DNA of 45,290 bases from assembly GCA_902589825.1 (NCBI GenBank), contig CACIUL010000023.1:1-45290 (forward strand). Reading direction: 5' to 3'. Shown piece by piece: positions 9,273 to 17,462 of this stretch. Every line of letters starts with the position of its first letter. The stretch's first letter is position 1. The position numbers and the translations under genes are program-made. Source of the DNA: an uncultured Verrucomicrobiota bacterium. GTDB lineage: Bacteria; Verrucomicrobiota; Verrucomicrobiia; Verrucomicrobiales; DEV007. The notes beneath the pieces were generated by a model that did not search any database, had not been told where the DNA came from, and worked only from the letters and a program-made list of their open reading frames with translations.

Positions 9273-10613
9273 ATGAGAGGACATCACCCGGGAGGATTTG
9301 TAGCGCTTGCCGCCGTGGGGCTGCTTGCCGGTTTCGGCTTCATGACCGGCGCCCAAGCCCAGCAGAAGGACCGAGATGCCCTGGTCCGGAAGGACCGCAG
9401 TGTGATGGAGGATTCCGCGATGTGGATCTACAACGACGTGGAAAAGGGCTTCCGGATCTCGCAGAAAAACGGGAAACCGCTGCTGATTGTCTTCCGCTGA
9501 ATACCCTGACACGCCTGCGAGGAGCTTGACGCGCAGGTTGCGCGTCCCACAGATGAAAAACTGAAGGCTCTGCTGAAGCAATTCGTGTGCGTGCGCGTAA
9601 TACAGGGCAACGGCATCGACCTTTCCCTTTTCCAGTTCGATTATGACCTGACATTTGCCGCCTTCCTCATGAACGCGGACCGCACCATCTATGGGCGCTA
9701 CGGGACAAGGCCCGGCCACGATGACCCGGAAAAGAACATTTCACTGCAGGGATTCATTTCCTGCCTGGAAGCTGCCCTGAAAATTCACGGCAACTACCCG
9801 GAAGGAAAGCAGGCCCTGCTGCCGAAAAGCGGCAGAAAAAGCCTCTTCCCAACACCTGAGCGCTATCCCTCACTGCGGAAATTTTCCCCCGGCATTGACT
9901 ATGCAGGCCAGGTTGCCCGCAGTTGCATCCACTGCCACCAGATTTCCACCGCTGAGCACCTGATCCATCGCTTGAGCGGAAAGCCCTTCCCTGACAAGGC
10001 GCTCTTTGCCTGGCCAATGCCGGAGACCACCGGGATGGAACTGCACCCCGACCATTGTGCCACGATCAAAAAGGTGGAACCGGCCAGCCCCGCGCATCGG
10101 GCAGGGTTCAAGGCCGGGGATGAAATCATCACCCTGGCCGGGCAACCCATGCTCTCAACCGCTGATGTCCAGTGGGTATTGCACAATGCGGAGGAAGCGC
10201 CCCGTATCAAGGCCCTGGTCAGGCGCAGTGACAGAAAAATCAGCCTTGAGCTGTTGCTGGCTAATGGCTGGCGCCACAAGGAGGACATCTCCTGGCGTGG
10301 CAGTTCATGGGACCTGCGCCGGGTGGTATTGGGTGGCATGCGCCTCAAGCCTCTTCCCGAAGGGCAGCAGAAAGGACTCACAGGAATGGCTCTTCATGTC
10401 GCCCACCTTGGCCAACACGGTGAACATGGTGTCGCCTACCGCGCAGGGCTGCGCAAGGGGGATATTCTCCTCAGCTTCGATGGCCGTGATGACCTGCTCA
10501 CCGAGAGTTCCCTGCTTGCCCACGGCCTGCAGAAAAAGAAGAGCGGGGATCGTGTCAGGGTAAAGGTCCTCCGCGGCAAGCGCCGCATGGAATTCGTGTT
10601 TCCCCTGAAGTGA
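9273..10613 (+). CDS. Thioredoxin-like selenoprotein with UxxU motif, CxxCH motif and two PDZ-like domains
   Basis: One frame runs from the ATG at 9273 to a TGA at 10611-10613, broken only by TGA at 9498-9500 and 9507-9509. Read as selenocysteine, these give LLIVFRUIPUHACEELD, with Sec at residues 76 and 79, exactly where thioredoxin-fold proteins carry C-x-x-C after a beta strand. The sequence stays coding throughout: FVCVRVIQGNGIDLSLFQFD and then ADRTIYGRYGTR continue the fold. An export signal covers residues 1-30 (MRGHHPGGFVALAAVGLLAG, cleavage near AQA). C218-I-H-C221-H222 is a CxxCH haem c-type motif or another metal/redox site. Two PDZ-like domains follow, about 255-325 (PASPAHRAGFKAGDEIITLAG) and 365-445 (GVAYRAGLRKGDILLSFDG). 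A GTG at 9162 is in frame but would add a long pre-signal extension. Likely role: periplasmic thiol/selenol redox chemistry with PDZ-mediated substrate recognition. A pseudogene is the main alternative; two independent nonsense changes at precisely the two redox positions make that unlikely. Confidence 0.85.
9528..9546 (+). promoter_or_regulatory. Candidate bacterial SECIS hairpin
   Basis: GACGCGCA-GGT-TGCGCGTC is a perfect 8-bp stem with a GGU loop, or an AGGUU loop if the closing A-U pair opens. The loop begins about 26 bases after the second UGA (9507-9509) and 35 after the first (9498-9500). From memory, bacterial SECIS elements lie inside the coding region just after the UGA, with a G-containing small apical loop (GGUCU in E. 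coli fdhF) roughly 16-37 bases away; both codons meet that. A mutually exclusive alternative stem pairs 9515-9519 with 9532-9536 (12-base loop starting AGG), 19 bases from the first UGA. Confidence 0.65.
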
Positions 10614-10636
10614 GCTCAAGACGCACCGCCCTTGCT

Positions 10637-13600
10637 TTACTCCCCGCTAACCACCTCGATCACCCCGCGCATGCTGCGCCAGTGACCGGGAAAGGTGCAG
10701 ATGAAGGGATAGGATCCGGTGAAACCGGCAGGGATCGTCAACTCCAGCCTGCCCTCTTCTCCTGACTGCAGAAGCCTGATTGCCTTGAGAACCTTTGATG
10801 AGTCGGGGATGTAGCCCCTGGCCATGCCATCGGGGCTGGCAGCCATGCGGTCAGCTGTATTACCCACCTCCTGGATGGCACCCGGCTCAACGATGAGCAG
10901 GTTGTGCGGCATCAGGTCATTGTTCCGGAAAACAATCGTGAGCTTCTGCCCACAACGCACCCTTAGCCGGGCCCGGTCAAAAAGCATGCGCCCGGGGATG
11001 GTCTTCACCAGAAAAGAGGACACCCCAAGGGCATCAAGTGCCTTGCCCAGTGCCCCCCTGCCGGAAAGTGCGGGCATCAACTCAAGCTCGCGCGCAAGGG
11101 CGTAGCTCTCGAGGAAGGCCTCGGAATCCCGCTCCTCTTCGGGCACCGACTCAAGATAGGCAAGGACACTGCGGGCAAGGGAATCCAGGCGACCAGCCGG
11201 CCACTCGTCACGGTTGGTGCCGCGCAACCGTGCTGTGGCAACTCCACGGTTTTCCCCCTTCCCTACCTGTTCAAGCAGTGCCGCCACCTTCTCCGAGCGG
11301 TCCTCCTGCTGCTTGGTTAAATATTTCACACTCTCTTCCAGCGCGTATTCCAGACCTTTGTCCATTGGGTGACTGGTAACTTCCCGGGCGGCCTTGAGTG
11401 CCCCGGGAGATTGACTGAAAGCAGCCGCTAAAACTGCATGCAGGCGCACCGCCGCATCACGGTCATTGGCACGCTTCTGGATCAGAGCCACCGGGTCGGC
11501 GATCCTCCCCTGCCAATCACGCAACACCCGGGTGGCGGCAAGCCTGGCACCGGGTGCCTTCGCCTCAAGCAATCGACTCAAGAGGTCACTCTTCACCTCC
11601 CCCACTCCCTGGTAAACCCATAAGGCCTCAACCAGGTGATGCTCAACTTCCGGGTCGCTGGCATCAAGCGCTTCGACCCACCCATCAAGGGCAGCTATCA
11701 CTTCCTCTGCCGGGCGGGTACGCAACTCGCCACGCACCAACTCACGCGTGTGCCCCTCAGGGGACTTCAAGAGCTCAAGCAGTTGCGCTAATGGCCGGTC
11801 CCGGATCACCGGGGCCTTCAGGAGCGGACGCTCCTTGTGGGAAATGCGCCAGATCCTGCCGTGGGCATGGTCGCGGCCGGGATGCCGCTTGGAAAAATTC
11901 ACGTTCTCAAAGATATGGGTATAGAAATCCGCAATGTAGAGTGCCCCGTCCGGCCCCCAGGCCATGGCCACCGGGCGAAAGGTCCTGTCCGAGCAGGTGG
12001 CCAGCGCCCCATGCCGCTTCGCCCGGTAAAGTGAGCCATCCTGCTCAAGGTCATACCAGTGCACCCCGACATCCCCCTCGCAGTGATTGACCAGGAAACG
12101 GCCCTGCACCCCCGCAGGGAAATGACTGCTGAAGACAAACTCACAGCCGGCGGCAATCCCCCCACCGGGCGCAAAGGAGAGGTGATTGGTGCGCTGCTTG
12201 GACCTGGGAAAGACAAACGGCGTTGAAATGACATCCATCGGGTAATACTGGCCGGCAGAGGCATCCAGCAGGATCCCGCGCCCCCACCGGTCGAACACCT
12301 TGCCGTAGGGATTCCAGAAGGCATGGGAAAGGGCAACCTCCATCTGCTCCTCACGCGGCGTGTAGGCAAAGACGGCCGCATCACGCACCCGACGCGGACC
12401 TCCCGGTGTCTCGACCTGCGTGTTGTAGAAGATGCCTTGCGAAAAATACAGGCTCCCGCCCGGGCTCCAGCGGAAATTGTTCATCGCATGCTCCGCATCC
12501 TCCGCACCGAACCCGTGCAGGACCGTGCGCACCCAGTCCGCCCTGCCATCACTGTCGGTATCCCTGGCAAGCAGGAGGTTGGGAGCCTGGGCCACGTAGG
12601 CACCGCCATCCCCGGTGGGAATAAAGCCGTGGATGAGCTTCATGTTCTCAAGGAACACCGAATGCGTATCCGCCACCCCGTCTGCATCGGCATCCTTGAG
12701 GATAATGACCGAGTCGCGTGGTTGTTGGCCCGGCAGGGAATGCGGCCAGGTCGGTGTATTGGCCACCCAGAGACGCCCCTGCGCATCAAAGTGAATGGCA
12801 AAGGGGTTGGCGATCGGGAAATCCACCTCAGAGGCAAACAGGTTGGCCTGGTAACCCTCGGCCACCTTGAAACGGGAAAGCTGCTCTTCGGGCGAGCTCA
12901 AGTGCTTGTCCGCCGGGCCGTCGCCGGCCACCTCCCACTGCGCTTCCTTTTCCACACCCGGGATGGCACGGCTCTTGGGTGTCGGAAACCAGACCGGGCG
13001 GCCGGGTTTCGGTTCCACTGCCCAAACACTTGAGGGATCAGGCTTGCTGATCGCCCAGAGATCCTCTTCAGAAGCCTTGACCAGCAACAGGCGCTGCCTG
13101 CGTTCCTCCTGCAGGTGCATGGCACCGCGGGTCTTGTTGCGCCGACCGTGGATGTAGGAGGCATTGGGTGGATGCCACCAGGTGAAGAAGTGGTGGTTCT
13201 TCTCGTAAACCAACCGGCGCAATTTCTCAGCCGATCCTTCCGGGTCAACCAGGTTGGGCAGGTCAACGGAATCGATCAGCCCGAGGCCCGATGCCATCAT
13301 CCGGCTCACCGCCCAGTCACCGTATTCCGTGAGGTGGATGCCGTTGAAGGTAAGCCTGCGATCCGGGTGCCTATCCATCCAACGACCCGTGGGCTCCATG
13401 AGGTCGAGAAAGCGCACCCCTTCCCGGGTCGCCACCTCGGCAGAGGCTGCCGTGTATCGCCTGAGGTTTTCATTTCGGCGCCATGCATCAACGGCCACCC
13501 CCCCGGCAGGTTCAAAGGCCATGGGTGAGACAAGGACAATGCGCGGGGAAGACGTTCCGTTGAACTGCTCTCCCTTTAGCTCATCCAGGAAACGGGTCAA

Positions 13601-13969
13601 TCCCGCCTGGTAGCCCTCCACGCCGGCAGCACCGGCAAAGGACTCATTGAACCCAAAACAAAGGAAAAGAAGATCTGCCTTGTGTCCTTCAAGCTCCTCA
13701 AAGAGACCGGGAAATCCCTTGGGCCGAATCCTCGAGTCCACCTCATCCGCCGACCAGCCCATGTGGCGCACCCGCAGCCGGTGGTCGGGAAAACGGCAGT
13801 GCAGAAAGGTCTCAAAATACCCGAAGAGCTGCATGCGCTCGGCAAAGGTATTGCCAAGAATGACGATACTCTCCCCCTTATGAACCGGCAGGGGCCGTGC
13901 CGCCAGTGTGCTGCCCGTGATAAGGACAGCAACAAGGGCAAGCACAAGGCGATGGCAAGAAACAATCAT
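10637..13969 (-). CDS. SGNH-like / PVC dehydrogenase / HEAT / cupredoxin fusion protein
   Basis: 1110 residues with a signal peptide (1-23). Residues about 30-225 resemble an SGNH/GDSL hydrolase domain (IVILGNTFAERM, then DLLFLCFGFNES and LTFNGIHLTEYG), with the usual GDS block changed to GNT. Residues about 375-690 are the beta-propeller dehydrogenase domain known from planctomycete and verrucomicrobial proteins (FDAQGRLWVANTPTWPHS, then ILKDADADGVAD). Residues about 730-950 form HEAT-like helical repeats. Residues about 1000-1108 are a plastocyanin/azurin-like domain with type 1 copper ligands in NDLMPHNLL (His) and ICTFPGHWRSM (Cys, His, Met). Many relatives end in a cytochrome c domain; here no CxxCH is visible and the cupredoxin may be the electron acceptor. 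Substrate is unknown. It converges with the selenoprotein gene, their stops 23 bases apart. Confidence 0.84.
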   Translation of the reverse strand: MIVSCHRLVLALVAVLITGSTLAARPLPVHKGESIVILGNTFAERMQLFGYFETFLHCRFPDHRLRVRHMGWSADEVDSRIRPKGFPGLFEELEGHKADLLFLCFGFNESFAGAAGVEGYQAGLTRFLDELKGEQFNGTSSPRIVLVSPMAFEPAGGVAVDAWRRNENLRRYTAASAEVATREGVRFLDLMEPTGRWMDRHPDRRLTFNGIHLTEYGDWAVSRMMASGLGLIDSVDLPNLVDPEGSAEKLRRLVYEKNHHFFTWWHPPNASYIHGRRNKTRGAMHLQEERRQRLLLVKASEEDLWAISKPDPSSVWAVEPKPGRPVWFPTPKSRAIPGVEKEAQWEVAGDGPADKHLSSPEEQLSRFKVAEGYQANLFASEVDFPIANPFAIHFDAQGRLWVANTPTWPHSLPGQQPRDSVIILKDADADGVADTHSVFLENMKLIHGFIPTGDGGAYVAQAPNLLLARDTDSDGRADWVRTVLHGFGAEDAEHAMNNFRWSPGGSLYFSQGIFYNTQVETPGGPRRVRDAAVFAYTPREEQMEVALSHAFWNPYGKVFDRWGRGILLDASAGQYYPMDVISTPFVFPRSKQRTNHLSFAPGGGIAAGCEFVFSSHFPAGVQGRFLVNHCEGDVGVHWYDLEQDGSLYRAKRHGALATCSDRTFRPVAMAWGPDGALYIADFYTHIFENVNFSKRHPGRDHAHGRIWRISHKERPLLKAPVIRDRPLAQLLELLKSPEGHTRELVRGELRTRPAEEVIAALDGWVEALDASDPEVEHHLVEALWVYQGVGEVKSDLLSRLLEAKAPGARLAATRVLRDWQGRIADPVALIQKRANDRDAAVRLHAVLAAAFSQSPGALKAAREVTSHPMDKGLEYALEESVKYLTKQQEDRSEKVAALLEQVGKGENRGVATARLRGTNRDEWPAGRLDSLARSVLAYLESVPEEERDSEAFLESYALARELELMPALSGRGALGKALDALGVSSFLVKTIPGRMLFDRARLRVRCGQKLTIVFRNNDLMPHNLLIVEPGAIQEVGNTADRMAASPDGMARGYIPDSSKVLKAIRLLQSGEEGRLELTIPAGFTGSYPFICTFPGHWRSMRGVIEVVSGE

Positions 13970-14052
13970 GTCCTGATATGGATCTTATCCGGAATCCTTC
14001 CCGGAAAGAAATCATAAAAAATGCGCTCCTGCTCTATTTCCAGAGCGAGGAT

Positions 14053-15279
14053 TTACTCGCCGCAATCCACGGTGATCGCCGCACTGAATACCAGTCCCGG
14101 GTCACCACGCCGGGCAAGGGTCCGGGAAATGACCCCGATGCTCCTTTCGACCTTGCCCTTGAACACGGTCTTGCCACCGGAAATCACCTCGATCGGCAGA
14201 TCAAGGTCGGCCATGGAATCATTGAGCAGGATTGTAAGGCACATGAGCTCTCCGGCATCCTCCACGGTGAATTTCTGTCCCTTCCGGGAAGCGACAATCA
14301 TCTGCCCCCCCCTTCCATGGCCATCAAGCAGGGCCAGCCAGTAGCTGCGATCATGGGTGACATTGTCCTGCTTCCAGACGATTTTTTCCGGGAACCGGCG
14401 CCGCTCGTATTTTGCCATCCATGGGACTGCCACCTTGTCCTCGAGGTCCATCCAGTGACCCTTGCCCTCGTAAATTTTCACGAAATGCTCGTAGCCACCC
14501 GGGTCCCCCTTGCGCAGTTCAGCCAGTTTCTTCTGCCAGTTGGCTGCAACCGCATTGCGCTTATAGGCCCCGTCACGCCCGCCAACCTGCAAGGCGAAGG
14601 GGATATTGCGCAACCCCACCGGGGAAGTCTCATTGGGATGACCGGCCATCATTGCCGCGGCGGCAAATCGGTCCGACATCCGAGGTGCCAGTTGATAAAC
14701 ACCATCACCGCCGGCCGAGTAGCCCATCAGGTAAACCCGCTCCGGATTGACTCCCTCAAAGACAACCAGGTTGGTAATCAACCGGTCAAAAAGCGGATCA
14801 ATGTGTCCCTGATGCCACAGGTTCCAGGTGTTGGTTGGCGCACGTGGTGCCAGGTAAATTCCCTCAGCCGGCTGATACAGGCGCAACTGATTGCGCCACT
14901 GCTGGTCGTTTACCCTTGCCGGGGCCCCTCCCCCGCCGTGCATCGAAATGTAGAGGCTGCGCCCGTCTTTCGGCTTCTCGCCAAAGGTCACGAAATTGAA
15001 GCGCAGTGTCTCCTTGCCGATGGTGATCGCCTTCTTCTGCATCTCATCTGCACGCGTGGCACGAACCATTGCCGCATGGTCCTTGACCAGCATCACCTCA
15101 GCCTGCTTGGCCTCCCCGGCCGATAACGGCATATCGGCAAATGCCTGGTCGGCCAGCGGCGGACGCTGATCACGCCCCAGGGCCAGCCACTTGCCAAGTT
15201 GATCAAGCGCACCTGCCTGCTCGGCAGACCAGGAAACTTGAGGTAAAAACAACAGCAAAAGAAAAACAGATGATCTCAT
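14053..15279 (-). CDS. Exported alpha/beta-hydrolase (esterase, PHB-depolymerase-like)
   Basis: About 408 residues from the ATG at 15279, which gives a good signal peptide (MRSSVFLLLLFLPQVSWSAE); a GTG at 15303 is in frame but would extend the N-terminus without need. The alpha/beta-hydrolase fold is shown by LYISMHGGGG (oxyanion loop), YLMGYSAGGDG with the nucleophile Ser near residue 188, QVGGRDGAYKR with the probable acid Asp, and EGKGHWMDLED with the His. This arrangement resembles the polyhydroxybutyrate depolymerase/feruloyl esterase group. It closes a run of minus-strand genes (aldolase, two acetyltransferases, this one), with its start 23 bases past the end of the previous gene. Substrate cannot be assigned; an exported carboxylesterase acting on acylated polysaccharide fits the neighbourhood but is inference. 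Confidence 0.8.
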   Translation of the reverse strand: MRSSVFLLLLFLPQVSWSAEQAGALDQLGKWLALGRDQRPPLADQAFADMPLSAGEAKQAEVMLVKDHAAMVRATRADEMQKKAITIGKETLRFNFVTFGEKPKDGRSLYISMHGGGGAPARVNDQQWRNQLRLYQPAEGIYLAPRAPTNTWNLWHQGHIDPLFDRLITNLVVFEGVNPERVYLMGYSAGGDGVYQLAPRMSDRFAAAAMMAGHPNETSPVGLRNIPFALQVGGRDGAYKRNAVAANWQKKLAELRKGDPGGYEHFVKIYEGKGHWMDLEDKVAVPWMAKYERRRFPEKIVWKQDNVTHDRSYWLALLDGHGRGGQMIVASRKGQKFTVEDAGELMCLTILLNDSMADLDLPIEVISGGKTVFKGKVERSIGVISRTLARRGDPGLVFSAAITVDCGE

Positions 15280-15302
15280 GATAGAAAAATACCTGCAGGC
15301 CA

Positions 15303-15746
15303 CTACAACTCCTTGCGATGCCTGTAATGCGGAAGCTTCACCTCCATGAAGACCTCCCCCTCCTTCCGGTAACCCAGGGCTGCATAGAAATCCATGACCA
15401 CCTCACGTGAATGCAGGATCACTTCACGGTATCCGGCACCACGGGCATGCTCCTCGGAAAAATTGACCAGCTTGCGGCCGATCCCGCGCCCCTGTAGGTG
15501 AGGGGCAACCACCACCTGCTGCATCTTGACGACTTCCAAGTCGATTGGCTTTAAGTGCAAGTAGGCCTGCACCGCCCCGGCCTCATCAAGGCCGACCACA
15601 TGGATAAAGCCCGACTCGGCATCAAGATCCTCATCAAAGAGGCTTAACCCAAGCGGCTTGCGCAGCATCTCATCACGCAAGAGACAGGCCTGCTCATAGG
15701 CATGCGAGCCGTGCTCTATAATGGAGAAATCGAGGGAATCCTGCAT
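15303..15746 (-). CDS. GNAT family N-acetyltransferase
   Basis: 147 residues, the normal size for a single GNAT domain. VVVAPHLQGRGIGRKLVNFS is the acetyl-CoA pyrophosphate-binding motif (Q/R-x-x-G-x-G/A), preceded by a beta strand with AYLHLKPIDLEVVKMQQV and followed by VILHSREVVMDFYAALGYRKEGEVFMEVKLPHY, the classical C-terminal half (YxxLGF-like). It resembles the ElaA/YjcF-type acetyltransferases. It lies 6 bases after a second, longer GNAT gene and so is probably co-transcribed. The acceptor substrate is unknown. Confidence 0.85.
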   Translation of the reverse strand: MQDSLDFSIIEHGSHAYEQACLLRDEMLRKPLGLSLFDEDLDAESGFIHVVGLDEAGAVQAYLHLKPIDLEVVKMQQVVVAPHLQGRGIGRKLVNFSEEHARGAGYREVILHSREVVMDFYAALGYRKEGEVFMEVKLPHYRHRKEL

Positions 15747-15752
15747 CCAAGG

Positions 15753-16694
15753 TTAACCTGTTTCAGGCATGAAGGTTGGCATCAGCACACCGTTGACCGG
15801 CGGACACTCGCCGCGCACCTGGCCAAGGTGCATCTCGCAGTTCCGCGCTCCCCACCCATATAATCTTGAAACCATTTGCCCCTGGTCGACAGGCACCAGG
15901 AAGACCGGTGCACCTCCACGGTGCCGGGCATTCAACTCGGCAAAGACCAGGGCGAGGGCATCCTGCCACCTGGCTGAGACACCTGGACCGAGCATCTTGC
16001 TGCCCTCATGCCTGACCGAGCAGAGAAAACCGTCAATGCCCCCGCCTTCTCCCTCAATGACCGACACTCCCCAGATGCCGGCGGCATTCTCAATGAAGTG
16101 GACAAAATCCTTCTCCCTGCGGATGCCGTTGAGTTTCATCTCAAGGTCAGCCATTGCCACCGCATCGCCGGGCACGGCATCACGCACCCGCGCCAGTCCC
16201 TCAGGTGGATCCACCTCAAGGCCGCCATCAGGCACGGGCAGGATCATGTCCTGGAAGGTGGCATAGGGAACAAAACCACGGCGCGTGTAGAGCGAAAATG
16301 AATCCAGGTTCATGGCGCTGGAAACCAGGCGCACCGGCTTCGCATCCGCATCGGCAATGGCCAGGATCTCATCCAGTATCCTGGTTGCCACCCCCTGCCC
16401 GAAATAGTCGGGGTGGGCATTCATGATGCCCAGTGAGTAATGCGTTTGCCTGGGATGAAAGAAGCAGGAACCGGCAAGGCGGCCATTGGACTCATCCTCT
16501 GCAATGATGCAGCACCCGGGATCAAGCGCCTCGTAGACCTCGGGAAAAACACGGCATGAGCTCGCTTCCCCGCCAAAGACATTCTTGTCAAAATGGGCCT
16601 TATACCAGGCATTGGTCGACTCAAAGACAAGCCGCACCACAGCCTCGCGGTCGGAGTCCTGCATTCTGCGCAACTTGATGGAGGATGATGACAT
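15753..16694 (-). CDS. GNAT acetyltransferase with a second, degenerate C-terminal half
   Basis: 313 residues, about twice a single GNAT domain. The N-terminal half (about 5-155) has IKLRRMQDSDREAVVRL, MNAHPDYFGQGVATRILDEI (the acetyl-CoA loop) and NLDSFSLYTRRGFVPY, a complete GNAT domain. The C-terminal half (about 165-313) starts again with ARVRDAVPGDAVAMADLEM and has predicted strands but no clear Q/R-x-x-G-x-G/A loop, so it looks like a degenerate duplicate or an accessory domain. It starts 15 bases after the aldolase gene and is followed after 6 bases by another GNAT gene. Role not known. Confidence 0.83.
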   Translation of the reverse strand: MSSSSIKLRRMQDSDREAVVRLVFESTNAWYKAHFDKNVFGGEASSCRVFPEVYEALDPGCCIIAEDESNGRLAGSCFFHPRQTHYSLGIMNAHPDYFGQGVATRILDEILAIADADAKPVRLVSSAMNLDSFSLYTRRGFVPYATFQDMILPVPDGGLEVDPPEGLARVRDAVPGDAVAMADLEMKLNGIRREKDFVHFIENAAGIWGVSVIEGEGGGIDGFLCSVRHEGSKMLGPGVSARWQDALALVFAELNARHRGGAPVFLVPVDQGQMVSRLYGWGARNCEMHLGQVRGECPPVNGVLMPTFMPETG

Positions 16695-16709
16695 TGGTAA
16701 AAAAATCAG

Positions 16710-17360
16710 TTATCGGCATTGGTCGGCCACTGCCCGTGCCGCCTTCGCCCTTGCGGTAATTTCCTTCCAGTTTCCGGAGGCAATCAGGTCCCTGGGAGCC
16801 AGCCAGGATCCGCCGACTGCAGCAACTATGTCCCCTGCCAGGTAATCCGCCATGTTGTCCACGGTAACACCGCCGAGGGGAATATACTTCAGTCCCAGGT
16901 GCGCATACGGGGCGGCAATGTTCCTGAGGTGATTGAGCCCGCCACTGCTGCCGGCCGGAAAAAACTTCAGTATCTCACACCCGAACGGGAGAGCGCGCTC
17001 AATATCCGAGGGCGTCATGATCCCGGGGGCAAAGGGCAGCCCTGCATCAGCTGCCGCCCGGATTACCCCGGGATTGGTTCCGGGCGCCACCCCAAAGGCG
17101 CCACCGGCATCAACAACCTGCATTACCTGGGAAGGATCAATAATCGTGCCGATACCAACCAACATTTCAGGGACCTGCTCCGAGATGACCGCAAGGGAAG
17201 GCAGTGCCGCTTCCGTGCGCAGGGTCAGTTCCATGGCATCAACCCCGCCGGCAAGAAGAGCCTCTGCCACCGCAACGGCATCCTCGACCCGGTCAATGAC
17301 CAGGACAGCCAGGACACCGGAAGCGGCAATTCTTCCGGCAATGGGGTCATCAGTTTTCAT
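16710..17360 (-). CDS. eda: Bifunctional KDPG/KHG aldolase-type enzyme
   Basis: 216 residues from the ATG at 17360, the usual length for the family; the frame is open upstream but the fold begins here. Residues GVDAMELTLRTEAAL contain the catalytic Glu44, followed by GIGTI, FAPGIMTP and EILKFFPAG with the Schiff-base Lys132; GVTVDNM closes the TIM barrel phosphate site. The enzyme cleaves 2-keto-3-deoxy-6-phosphogluconate to pyruvate and glyceraldehyde-3-phosphate in the Entner-Doudoroff route or in uronate breakdown. No gluconate dehydratase or KDG kinase gene is next to it, so the pathway is not clear from context. It leads a run with two acetyltransferases and an esterase. Confidence 0.88.
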   Translation of the reverse strand: MKTDDPIAGRIAASGVLAVLVIDRVEDAVAVAEALLAGGVDAMELTLRTEAALPSLAVISEQVPEMLVGIGTIIDPSQVMQVVDAGGAFGVAPGTNPGVIRAAADAGLPFAPGIMTPSDIERALPFGCEILKFFPAGSSGGLNHLRNIAAPYAHLGLKYIPLGGVTVDNMADYLAGDIVAAVGGSWLAPRDLIASGNWKEITARAKAARAVADQCR

Positions 17361-17462
17361 CAAGCAACCGTGTGCACAAAGCGCCATTGAGCAAGGCGAA
17401 AAATCCATGCGCTCAATTCGCACCCTGCCTCGCTGCCCCGGTCCGGCATTCTTAGATGCTTT

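Noticed and set aside
9162-9500. A separate 112-residue gene starting with GTG at 9162 and a second gene starting with GTG at 9585
   Set aside because: Both fragments are the same frame and belong to one thioredoxin/PDZ protein. The 84 bases between them translate sensibly except for the second TGA, and the GTG at 9162 directly abuts the previous stop and precedes the true signal peptide.
9273-10613. Pseudogene or sequencing-error reading of the two TGA codons
   Set aside because: The reading frame is otherwise intact with good coding character, and both TGA fall exactly on the redox cysteine positions; decay would give random stops or frameshifts. It cannot be fully excluded without reads.
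13978-15126. 382-residue plus-strand open frame opposite the esterase
   Set aside because: It lies antisense to a clear alpha/beta-hydrolase with a complete catalytic triad; no domain is seen in the shadow.
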